Shown here: piece by piece, positions 1 to 7,312 of the stretch
How the letters are laid out: each line of letters opens with the position of its first letter
Position numbering within the stretch: position 1 is the first letter of the stretch
Source of the DNA: Aureliella sp046290675
GTDB lineage: Bacteria; Planctomycetota; Planctomycetia; Pirellulales; Pirellulaceae
DNA length: 64,000 bases
NCBI GenBank assembly: GCA_046290675.1
Contig: JBKAHA010000002.1
Location: 744,001-808,000 of the forward strand
Direction: 5' to 3'
Program-made: the position numbers and the translations under genes
Notes under the pieces: model-generated
What the model saw: the letters and a program-made list of their open reading frames with translations, nothing else
The model's database searches: none
Told to the model about the DNA's origin: nothing

Positions 1-174
1 TAGATTGGATTTTGCCCCTAGGACGTATTTCGATAAACTCGGATTCGCGGGCTTGCGGCTTGCGATACGCGTTAGACCGCAGGTTGTTCTGAGGCGGTAT
101 TAATGGCCGCTCGGTGCCAGAGTAAGGGTCCATTCATTCGACCACGACAGAAAGCTTAAGTAGGAATCAATTCC

Positions 175-2028
175 ATGCGAATTCGTTTAAGCGCAGTTAG
201 CTCGCTGCTTGCCATTTGTGCCGGTGCGATTGGGTGTTCGGAAGCACCCAGCAATTCAACGGTTAGCAGAGCAGATACCGCCGATGTGCCTCAGTTGGTA
301 GCGGCGGCTCCGCCGAAAGTACTCGTCGCGCCGCCACTGTCCGAGGTTTCTCGAAGCAACGAGATTGATGCTCCGACGCATCGGCAATCGACCATGATCA
401 AGCCCGAGCTGAATGGTCAGCCAATTCGTTTGAATACATTTTGTCTATCCAAGACCGGCATGATTCTGGCTGCCTGCGGGGGCAAACAAACGACTCTGGT
501 TCCCAATGATGCGGGGAGCTATGACCGAGTCGACTTGGATGAACCACCCTGCTTGATCGAGATGGATTCAGTTGGTTCCATGGTCCGAAAATGGGACCTC
601 GGATTTCAACCGACCGCGGTCAACCTGGCGCCCAACGGAGATATCTTTGTCGCCGGTATGGGTGAGATTGCTCGGATTCATGACGGTGAAATCGTGGCGA
701 CGGGAACGGCTCCGCACATGGGGAATATCGAAGAGTTCACCGCCAAAGCCGTGAAACAGGCCGAGGAGCAGGCTAAGCAATTTGCAGCCATGTACGACCA
801 GCAGATCGACTCCCTGAAAGAACGCATCACGAAAATCGAAGAAACGGAAGAGTCGGAACGCACCCGAGTTCAGACGGCTCAGCTAGATGCTTTTAAGCAG
901 CAGCTTGAAATGTACGAGACGATTTCTGAGCAACAAGTTGCGGCTGTCGAGCCGGAAGCCGTTGTTGCACAGGCGAAGGGGATTACGTCGGTGGCCGTTT
1001 CCGACCAAGACGTGTTCTGGGTGTGCAAAAACGTAGAAGGATCTGGGTACACCATTTGGAGAACGAACCACGATTTCGAAGAGGGGGTAGCCGTTGTTTC
1101 CAGTATCAGCGGTTGCTGTGGGCAGATGGATATTCAATCCTGCGACGACAATCTCGTGATTGCCGAGAATACTTCTTACAAAGTTGGTATCTATGATCGC
1201 GATGGCAAGAAAGTCAATGATTTCGGAATGCGCGATCGCAGCAGCAAAGCTGGTTTTGGAAGTTGCTGCAATCCAATGAATGTTCGACCCCTGCCAGACG
1301 GCACCGTTCTTACTGCTGAGTCGAGCATCGGGCACATAAAGCGGTTTGACGCCGAAGGTAACTTCCTCGAATACATCGGCAAAGCCAAGGTTGCTGGTGG
1401 TTGCAAACACTGCTCCGTGGCCTACGACAGCAATAGTGACCAGTATTACATGATGCATGAGGATGAAAGCGCGATCATCGTGCTTTCCAATCAATCCAGT
1501 TTGCCGAGCCAAACAGACGAGGAAAAGCTGATTGCCAAGCTGCACCAACAGTTTGACGGCCAGCTTCTTGGGACCTGGGAGATCGACGAAGCGACTCCAG
1601 CCGCGGGCGGCGAGGTTGTTGCAGTTAGCTTTGGTGGCGGTGACAGTCGACTCTTCGAAAAGGTTGTTTTTCAGCCGACCGGAAAGCTCGAAACTTCGGG
1701 TGGTGCTTATGCATCGATCGAGGGAGATTGGACATGGGAAATCAAAGAAGGCGACGACGAATCCGTAACGGTTGACCTGGTTAATGATCAGGTCCAATTC
1801 ACCGCAGCGAAATTCACTTTTGCTGACGGAGAAAAGGCGACCATCGCTTTCGAAATGATGGGCTCTTCGCACGAGGCGACACGCACCGAACCATGCACGA
1901 GCGGTTGCGAGACCACTGCATGCGGCGAGGAATGCCAAGGGGAGTGCGGCGAGGACTGCAAAAAACAAGCCCCAGATGGCTCGCAAGCGAGTGTTCCGCT
2001 TGCCTCCGAACAAGCGGCGAGCAGCTAA
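175..2028 (+). CDS. Cys-rich NHL-like beta-propeller lipoprotein
   Basis: 617 residues. The N-terminus is a lipoprotein signal: a hydrophobic stretch ends in a lipobox with Cys at about residue 21 (AIGC), so it is probably anchored to a membrane on the periplasmic side. A first propeller part (about residues 75-185) is followed by a charged coiled coil (about 185-260). NHL-like repeats then carry paired cysteines in SGCCGQ, GSCCNP and GGCKHC. A small all-beta domain follows, and the tail is very Cys-rich (CTSGCETTACGEECQGECGEDC). The paired cysteines suggest metal binding or disulfides; this is inference. AGGAA precedes the ATG at a suitable distance. The next genes on the same strand are an exported binding protein and a PQQ-like propeller, so a shared envelope function is plausible. 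No specific activity is recognised. Confidence 0.75.
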   Translation: MRIRLSAVSSLLAICAGAIGCSEAPSNSTVSRADTADVPQLVAAAPPKVLVAPPLSEVSRSNEIDAPTHRQSTMIKPELNGQPIRLNTFCLSKTGMILAACGGKQTTLVPNDAGSYDRVDLDEPPCLIEMDSVGSMVRKWDLGFQPTAVNLAPNGDIFVAGMGEIARIHDGEIVATGTAPHMGNIEEFTAKAVKQAEEQAKQFAAMYDQQIDSLKERITKIEETEESERTRVQTAQLDAFKQQLEMYETISEQQVAAVEPEAVVAQAKGITSVAVSDQDVFWVCKNVEGSGYTIWRTNHDFEEGVAVVSSISGCCGQMDIQSCDDNLVIAENTSYKVGIYDRDGKKVNDFGMRDRSSKAGFGSCCNPMNVRPLPDGTVLTAESSIGHIKRFDAEGNFLEYIGKAKVAGGCKHCSVAYDSNSDQYYMMHEDESAIIVLSNQSSLPSQTDEEKLIAKLHQQFDGQLLGTWEIDEATPAAGGEVVAVSFGGGDSRLFEKVVFQPTGKLETSGGAYASIEGDWTWEIKEGDDESVTVDLVNDQVQFTAAKFTFADGEKATIAFEMMGSSHEATRTEPCTSGCETTACGEECQGECGEDCKKQAPDGSQASVPLASEQAASS

Positions 2029-2045
2029 GCCGACTGTGAACTTTC

Positions 2046-2092
2046 GCGGTACGTATTCTCCTTCGTGTCGCGCACGCGAAGGAGCTTACCGC
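2046..2092. other. Strong intergenic hairpin
   Basis: GCGGTA (2046-2051) pairs with TACCGC (2087-2092). Inside it CTCCTTCG (2058-2065) pairs with CGAAGGAG (2077-2084). It sits between the lipoprotein gene and the binding-protein gene. No T-run follows, so it may be an mRNA-stabilising or attenuating structure rather than a simple terminator. Confidence 0.45.
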
Positions 2093-2137
2093 AAGAAGAG
2101 TGTCGTTTCGCGATGAACTTAGCGGAGGTCTGAGTTC

Positions 2138-3085
2138 ATGGCGTATCTGGTCGGCACTGATTTATTTCTACCTGAGTACGTTGAAATGCTATTAAGACCC
2201 CTGCAACTCGCCGCGTTCGCGTTTCTGATTCCCGTAAGTCTGGCGACATCTGTGCCGGCAGAGGCCAAGGAACCGTTGCATCTTGTTGTGATGGATCCGT
2301 TGAGTGAGCCGCTCTCGTGTGATTGCGTACAAGGGTATGCACAACGCAAATACGCTTTGCTCGGTACTTATCTGACAAAGGAGCTGGGACGCAAAGTTGT
2401 TGTTACCTGGCATGAATCGCTGTCAGAAGCCGTCAAGGAAACCGGCGGTCAATTCGATCTTGTAATTGGGAAGCACTCGGTCGTCTTGCATGATGCAAAG
2501 GAGCTCAAGAAAGAAGTCACGCCCATCGCCAGGCTAACTGGGAAAACCGGCGAGGTATCTCAGCAGGGGCTGATCGTCGTACGTGCGGACGATGCTGCCG
2601 AGTCCGTTCAAGATCTCGCTGGCTATCAGGTGTTTTTTGGGCCCGAGGAAGCCGATGAGAAATCGGCTGCTCCGAGGAAGCTACTCAAGTTAGCCGATGT
2701 GAAGTTGTCTGGTGAAAAGGTCTATGGTGCTTGCAGCGAAGCGGCTGTCGCTCTGATGAAGCTACCGAAGGACGCGAAGGCTGCCGCCGTTATTTCCAGC
2801 TACGCAGAACCGCTTCTCGAGGGATGCGGTTCGATTCAAAAAGGTGATCTCCGCGTCCTCGCGCGGACAAGCGACGTCCCCTTCATTACGGCCTTCGTTA
2901 GGGCAGACCTACCGAACGAACTAATTAGCCGGCTCAATGAGTCGCTTCAATTGGTGGCTACTAATCCGGCATTGTTGGTTGGCCTGGAGACCTTAGTTGG
3001 ATTCGAACCCTGGAAAGACGACGAGGCTGCGAGCAAAAGTAAAACACCTGCGGCGGCAATAAAAAAAAAGGCGGCCCTGAACTAA
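2138..3085 (+). CDS. PhnD/SsuA-type periplasmic substrate-binding protein
   Basis: 315 residues in the zero frame. A hydrophobic export segment (LAAFAFLIPVSLATSVPA) is followed by a type-2 periplasmic binding fold of the phosphonate/sulfonate/transferrin-like class: VVMDPLSEP at the start of the domain, DLVIGKHS, and QDLAGYQVFFGPEEA in the hinge region. Four cysteines (CDC near the start, then C in GACSEA and EGCGS) could bind metal or form disulfides. GGAGG nine bases before the ATG at 2138 supports this start; an ATG at 2186 would give a shorter signal peptide. No permease or ATPase gene is next to it, so it is unlikely to be an ordinary ABC transporter part. The 3' end contains a run of nine A and a stem that may shift ribosomes into the following propeller frame, giving a product of about 695 residues. 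Confidence 0.7.
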   Translation: MAYLVGTDLFLPEYVEMLLRPLQLAAFAFLIPVSLATSVPAEAKEPLHLVVMDPLSEPLSCDCVQGYAQRKYALLGTYLTKELGRKVVVTWHESLSEAVKETGGQFDLVIGKHSVVLHDAKELKKEVTPIARLTGKTGEVSQQGLIVVRADDAAESVQDLAGYQVFFGPEEADEKSAAPRKLLKLADVKLSGEKVYGACSEAAVALMKLPKDAKAAAVISSYAEPLLEGCGSIQKGDLRVLARTSDVPFITAFVRADLPNELISRLNESLQLVATNPALLVGLETLVGFEPWKDDEAASKSKTPAAAIKKKAALN

Positions 3086-3109
3086 ACACGGCATGGACGC
3101 AGTTCAGGG
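3061..3109 (+). promoter_or_regulatory. Candidate -1 programmed frameshift signal
   Basis: In the binding-protein frame the codons are ATA AAA AAA AAG, so the slippery heptamer A AAA AAG (3064-3070) is in phase, as in dnaX. After a 4-base spacer, CCCTGAACT (3075-3083) pairs perfectly with AGTTCAGGG (3101-3109), leaving a 17-base loop. The zero-frame stop TAA (3083-3085) begins at the top of this stem. A -1 slip leads straight into the PQQ-propeller frame, which is open from 3043 to 4224 and has no ATG, GTG or TTG before 3115. Alternatives are RNA polymerase slippage on the A run, a one-base sequencing error, or a minus-strand terminator. Confidence 0.55.
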
Positions 3110-3114
3110 GACCG

Positions 3115-4224
3115 TTGCGTAACGGTCGAGTTGAATGGTTGCCCGATCGGCTTCCCGAATCGGCGCAGTTTGCTTGGCAAGCTTACTTGCCAAGCACAGG
3201 GGTGGGCGGTCTTGCTGCGACTGATGCTCTCGTTGTCGTTGGCTCTCGTGATTCCACCGACAAGATGGACCTATTCCAAGGGTTCCGTGTTTCTGATGGT
3301 TCGCTCGCCTGGCAGCATCACGTCCCGGCCGAAGGGACGCTGGACTACGGTAACTCTCCTCGAGCGACCCCTCTGATTCTTGGTCCGCTCGTCTATGTGC
3401 AAGGCGCTTTTGGAGATCTGGCCTGTCTTGATCTCGAATCTGGAATTCCGCTTTGGCAAAAGAACCTAAAACTGGACTATGGAGGAGTCACACCTCAATG
3501 GGGCTTCTCCGGTTCTCCGCTCGGGCACGGGGAAAACTTGATCGTTCAGCCGGGCGGTACCTTTGGGATTATGGAATTGGATGGTATCACCGGTGCGCCG
3601 GTTTGGAGTATTTCGGGCCGCAAGGTTGCTTACTCATCGCCTGTTTTTTTCGACAGCACACGCATTGTCGGTAGTGACGCTGAATTCGTTTCGGTCTGGG
3701 ATTACAAGAGTCAGAAGGAAGTCGGCAAGTTTCCTCTAGGTGCAAACAGCTTTGGAGTACCAAGTCCGGTGGTCATGGAAGGCGGCGTCTTCGTTGCGGA
3801 TGAGGGGCTTGGTGTCCGGAGGATAAGGACTGGCTCCCCGGGTGAGGCGATGGCTGTCGAAGCTGAGAACAGGCGTTACCGTCCAGATACGCATACGCCA
3901 GTCGTCGTTGAAGCAGGATTGCTGGTGCTGCACAATGGATTGACGTTACTTGATCCTGAGACCTTGAAGCCGCGATGGGACATCAAAGATCGTAGCTTCG
4001 TCGGCTATGGCTCGATCATCGCTACGGAGGATCGAGCCCTTGTTTTCAACGATGCAGCCGAAGTGCTACTCATTGATTTTGATGCAGACGAAGGAAGAAT
4101 TACGAGTCGGCTGCGACTATCCGACGAGAAAATCAAAACGCTCTCGCATCCCGCGATTGTTGGCTCGCGTCTGTATCTGCAACTCGGGCAACAACTATCC
4201 TGCCTTGAGTTGTCAGACCGCTGA
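3115..4224 (+). CDS. PQQ-like beta-propeller domain (probably fused to upstream binding protein)
   Basis: 369 residues counted from a TTG at 3115, but the coding frame clearly reaches further upstream. Codons 3094-3114 give WTQFRGP, the usual beginning of planctomycete BamB/PQQ-like quinoprotein domains, and it lies before the first possible start codon. Repeats carry propeller-type signatures such as GSLAWQHHV, SGIPLWQKNL, TGAPVWSISG and LKPRWDIKD, each a Trp-containing blade. There is no signal peptide of its own, although this class normally acts outside the cytoplasm. The simplest reading is that it is made as a C-terminal extension of the preceding exported protein by a -1 shift near 3070, giving about 384 residues in this frame. 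AGGGG lies only four bases before the TTG, so independent initiation is possible but poorly supported. No catalytic activity is implied by the fold. Confidence 0.7.
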   Translation: MRNGRVEWLPDRLPESAQFAWQAYLPSTGVGGLAATDALVVVGSRDSTDKMDLFQGFRVSDGSLAWQHHVPAEGTLDYGNSPRATPLILGPLVYVQGAFGDLACLDLESGIPLWQKNLKLDYGGVTPQWGFSGSPLGHGENLIVQPGGTFGIMELDGITGAPVWSISGRKVAYSSPVFFDSTRIVGSDAEFVSVWDYKSQKEVGKFPLGANSFGVPSPVVMEGGVFVADEGLGVRRIRTGSPGEAMAVEAENRRYRPDTHTPVVVEAGLLVLHNGLTLLDPETLKPRWDIKDRSFVGYGSIIATEDRALVFNDAAEVLLIDFDADEGRITSRLRLSDEKIKTLSHPAIVGSRLYLQLGQQLSCLELSDR

Positions 4225-4260
4225 GCAAGCCAGCAAGAATGGACGCCAGACTCGAGAGTC

Positions 4261-5388
4261 TTAGGGAGATTCCTTTGATGCCGGCTCATCTAAAGACGTG
4301 TCTTCCTGAAGCTCACCACCTGATTCTAAGGCCGCTTTGACGGTTCCGTACAAGTCGTTTAGGTACCGATGTTTTAGCAATGTCGAGGAATCTTGTTGCG
4401 GCGTATACGTGTGGCTCCAGTAAAGATCAGCGTTTCCCGCAGAAGCGGGACAAGGGACACTGTAGGAGACCGCTTCTGCTCGTTTGGGTTGAATGCGAAG
4501 TGGTTGTTCTTTGCCGCCTCGGACCAGGACCAGAGTTACTGCGTTGCCTCGGCTAGCCTGTGCCGCTTCGCGTAGGTTTTCAAGCGTCGAAAGCCTTAAG
4601 CTGTCCGCACGTAACAAAACGTCATGCACCCGAATGCCAGCTTCTTCCGCGGCGGAACCTTCAACGACTTCGGTAACGACAATTCCCTCGTTCTCGAATA
4701 GTCCGAGCTGGGTTCGAAGGACTTCGCTTGCATCTTCGACTTGAACGCCGAATTGAAGAGGCGGTTTAGGGCTTTGAAGCTGAGGGCTTGGAACACTTAC
4801 TTTCAGTCGTTCACCGGCACGAAGAATGGTGAGCTTGATTTTCTCCTGGTCCGTTTTCTCGCATTGCTCGGCAAATGCAACGGTGTCGGTCAGGTCGAGT
4901 TCTTCACTCGCCAAAATCAAGTCACCTCGCTGAAGTACGGCAGTGTCTTCATCCTCTCGCGTGACCGCATGGGAGGCCAGTACCGTCAGAACTGGTCGTT
5001 TGCCAAGTTTCAGATGGGAACGCAAAATGTCGTCGACCAAATTGGCGACAACGTAACGGCCAATCTGCTGGCCTGGGGCTGGAGCGTCTCTTAAGTATTC
5101 TTGGGCGTACGTGTAAGCCCATGCATATGCGGCTTGCTCGTCTGTAGACTCCATGTGGCAAACTTTACAGTCAAGCTTCGCCGCGTCCTTGTGTTCGAAA
5201 TACGGGGAACTTAGATCAATCCGCCACGTTGGTTCGCTTGAGGGGTGGCTCTGGTCGGTTGGGTGCACAATTGTTGCAATGTAGTCTGCATGCTGGTGGG
5301 GCGATTCCTGCGAGTACAGCGTTGCAGGAAAAGCTGCTGCCACAAGGCAAGGAAATAGGGCGGCAACGCAAAGTCGTTGTTTAGGCAT
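4261..5388 (-). CDS. Exported PDZ protein with a single CXXCH haem-binding motif
   Basis: 375 residues from the ATG at 5388; an upstream in-frame ATG at 5526 would add 46 residues that overlap the previous gene and do not look like a signal peptide. Residues 1-27 form a signal peptide (CVAALFPCLVAAAFPATLYSQ). CKVCH at residues 74-78 matches the c-type haem attachment motif. Later segments resemble two PDZ-type modules: one around GDLILASEELDL, and a clearer one around GIVVTEVVEGSAAEEAGIRVHDVLL. No protease triad is seen, so it is probably a binding or scaffold protein in the periplasm. It is third in a row with an ECF sigma factor and its membrane partner, which suggests that this regulon or its signal is redox- or envelope-related. 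Haem attachment is inferred from the motif alone. Confidence 0.65.
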   Translation of the reverse strand: MPKQRLCVAALFPCLVAAAFPATLYSQESPHQHADYIATIVHPTDQSHPSSEPTWRIDLSSPYFEHKDAAKLDCKVCHMESTDEQAAYAWAYTYAQEYLRDAPAPGQQIGRYVVANLVDDILRSHLKLGKRPVLTVLASHAVTREDEDTAVLQRGDLILASEELDLTDTVAFAEQCEKTDQEKIKLTILRAGERLKVSVPSPQLQSPKPPLQFGVQVEDASEVLRTQLGLFENEGIVVTEVVEGSAAEEAGIRVHDVLLRADSLRLSTLENLREAAQASRGNAVTLVLVRGGKEQPLRIQPKRAEAVSYSVPCPASAGNADLYWSHTYTPQQDSSTLLKHRYLNDLYGTVKAALESGGELQEDTSLDEPASKESP

Positions 5389-5476
5389 GTTTTCATTCCG
5401 TCGGCAGAAAGTGTTTGTCGTATTCGTCGGATGGGTGTTACGTCGTCGTCGGATGTAGTGGAATCGAAGCGTAGTG

Positions 5477-6325
5477 CTAGAGGATTTCTCGGCTGAGAGG
5501 CAACAGGGAAAGGTCCTCCAACGCAACCATGTACTCAGATCCGTTTAGGCTGAGACTGACCAAACGCCGCTTGGCAGAAACCTGCACTCCCAGCCTCTTG
5601 AAACGCTGACGCGTGCGGGAGTCGACGGAGGTTGGGTAACCGTTCAATACTTCCGGTGTCACTCTGTCTCCACGAAAGACGGGGGCGGATTGAGGACCAA
5701 ACTGGCCAATCCATTTCAAGTAGCCAACTACCGGCGTCTCGTCGTCTGTGGTCTGGGGGGCTTCCACGAGAGCCGCCTCCTCTCTGCCTGCACCGTAGCG
5801 ATCGGTGTTCGGGTTCTCGGGAATGTCACTGCGAGTCGGAGTCGTTTCGATGCTTTCGGTATCGTTTTCCACTCGCGCTAACGGAGTCGAGGAGCCAATT
5901 CCAAGGCGACCGCGTTCAAGCACGCTGCCTGCCACAGCACCGACGCAGAGCAATAGACACGCGGCAGTGGCGATGAAGATTCGATTGGGGCCTCGCGAGC
6001 GAGCTGATCTCGACCTTGCCGACTTGGATTCGTTTGGGGACCTGGAGTTGCTTGATAACTGAGAGCTCGACGCAACTATGTTGTGTTGCGAGATGGTCGT
6101 TTGCTTTGGACCCTCAAACAAAAAAGTCTTGTGCCCTTCCGGCCCGTCAGATCGACCGAGCCCACGCCGCAGACATTGTGCCTCGACGAAGGCTAACGCG
6201 AGTGTCCGCCAGTGTTCTGGCTGACCGTCGCACTCGTCAAACAGCCGGCGAGCTTCTGTTGGGCTCAATTCACCCTCGGTTAGCAGCTCAATTCTGTCTT
6301 CGATGGAAAACGTTGTATCACTCAT
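5477..6325 (-). CDS. Putative membrane anti-sigma factor
   Basis: 282 residues. The gene overlaps the ECF sigma gene by four bases (ATGA), so the two are translationally coupled. The first 55 residues form a small helical domain (IEDRIELLTEGELSP, then EHWRTLALAFVEAQ), like the cytoplasmic sigma-binding part of planctomycete anti-sigma factors. No HXXXCXXC zinc motif is present. After a Ser/Arg-rich linker comes one membrane segment (IFIATAACLLLCVGAVAGSV, about residues 134-153), and then a periplasmic part of about 125 residues. The function rests on position and architecture rather than on a specific sequence signature. Confidence 0.65.
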   Translation of the reverse strand: MSDTTFSIEDRIELLTEGELSPTEARRLFDECDGQPEHWRTLALAFVEAQCLRRGLGRSDGPEGHKTFLFEGPKQTTISQHNIVASSSQLSSNSRSPNESKSARSRSARSRGPNRIFIATAACLLLCVGAVAGSVLERGRLGIGSSTPLARVENDTESIETTPTRSDIPENPNTDRYGAGREEAALVEAPQTTDDETPVVGYLKWIGQFGPQSAPVFRGDRVTPEVLNGYPTSVDSRTRQRFKRLGVQVSAKRRLVSLSLNGSEYMVALEDLSLLPLSREIL

Positions 6326-6867
6326 TTTTCATTCTCTGATTGATGACAAACGAAGTGTGCACTTTCGGGCGGTTCCATTTTGCGCTGCAGGATTCCACGA
6401 AGCCGCCGGCGAGCCCGAAGCAATCGGGTCTGTACTGTGGTTTCTTGGACTCCCAAGCGATCGGCGATCTGGCGGCAGCTTAGTTCATCGTTGTATTTCA
6501 GGACTAAAATCTGCCGGTCGGATTCACGCAACTCGGTCAGCCCTTCTCGAACTTGCTGGACGTCTTCGCACGCACATAAGTAGTCGAGCGAATCGAAGTC
6601 GTCCGACGAAACGGTTCGATCTGCTAGTCCGGAAATGCGGCGGCGGTACCGTGCTTCCTTACGGCGAAAGAGCAACACTTGTCGTATCGCCACTTGGTAA
6701 AGCCAACCCCGCGCTTCGCGGATGCTTTGATTTTTCTTTTCGCTGACGAGTGCCGCCAGCGATACCTCTTGCAGGACATCCTCTGTCGCTGTCCGATCTC
6801 CGAGCCGAGAGTAGACGACGGTCCAAAGCCAACGCTCGTTTTCGAGTAAGACTGTGGCTGCGTCCAT
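6322..6867 (-). CDS. ECF-type RNA polymerase sigma factor
   Basis: 181 residues, the usual ECF length. Region 2 is seen as LLENERWLWTVVYSRLGD, ATEDVLQEVSLAAL and ARGWLYQVAIRQVLLFRR. Region 4 is seen as LTELRESDRQILVLKYNDE, then CRQIADRLGVQETTVQTRLL, a helix-turn-helix for the -35 element. Regions 1 and 3 are absent, as expected. It is the first gene of a minus-strand unit with the membrane anti-sigma protein and the CXXCH/PDZ protein. The signal it answers to cannot be read from the sequence. Confidence 0.9.
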   Translation of the reverse strand: MDAATVLLENERWLWTVVYSRLGDRTATEDVLQEVSLAALVSEKKNQSIREARGWLYQVAIRQVLLFRRKEARYRRRISGLADRTVSSDDFDSLDYLCACEDVQQVREGLTELRESDRQILVLKYNDELSCRQIADRLGVQETTVQTRLLRARRRLRGILQRKMEPPESAHFVCHQSENEK

Positions 6868-7211
6868 GAATGTCGGGCGTCCGTCGTAGGTCTCGGTGCT
6901 CTATTTGGCTGGCCTTTTCGGCGGAGCTGGGACGACCAGTTCCAATGCCCACTAGACCCGGCAGGAAGCGTTTTTCTCATTCTCACGCGACAGTTTGAGA
7001 GATATGTTTCCTCGCCGAGAAGAAGATCACACTGAATCCGGAGAATATTTGTGAATTCCGTAGAATGCACCAGAATAGCGCATGGAGGTATCAGATTGGA
7101 TCCAAGTCGTTTTCTGGACCGCAGCCAGGTAGCTGGACCGCAGCCAGGAAGCGTTTGCGGTTGGATAAACGCAAGCTGCGGTCGTGCGGCTCGCAAACGA
7201 GGTAGCCCACG
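6868..7211. other. Non-coding region upstream of the ECF sigma gene
   Basis: No coding region is recognised here. It should hold the promoter of the ECF sigma unit, but no convincing -35/-10 pair was picked out. It contains a 19-bp tandem duplication, listed separately. Confidence 0.5.
7114..7151. repeat. 19-bp tandem repeat, two copies
   Basis: CTGGACCGCAGCCAGGTAG at 7114-7132 is followed directly by CTGGACCGCAGCCAGGAAG at 7133-7151, with one difference. It lies in non-coding DNA between the rpoD terminator and the ECF sigma gene. It is a recent local duplication and no function is evident. Confidence 0.85.
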
Positions 7212-7243
7212 AAAAAGCCCTCGGTTTCCGAAGAAACCGAGGG
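7212..7243 (-). terminator. Rho-independent terminator of dnaG-rpoD
   Basis: On the minus strand an 11-bp perfect stem CCCTCGGTTTC/GAAACCGAGGG with loop TTCG is followed by C and five T. It lies about 70 bases after the rpoD stop codon. Confidence 0.9.
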
Positions 7244-7312
7244 CGTAGGTCGAATTCGATTGCGTATGTCGCCGATACGCAGGCATTGTGCCTGGTGTGC
7301 CGGCTCTCCTGG

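Noticed and set aside
883..2013. 376-codon open frame on the minus strand
   Set aside because: It lies fully inside the plus-strand lipoprotein gene, has no recognisable domain, and its translation is the typical low-quality antisense of a real gene.
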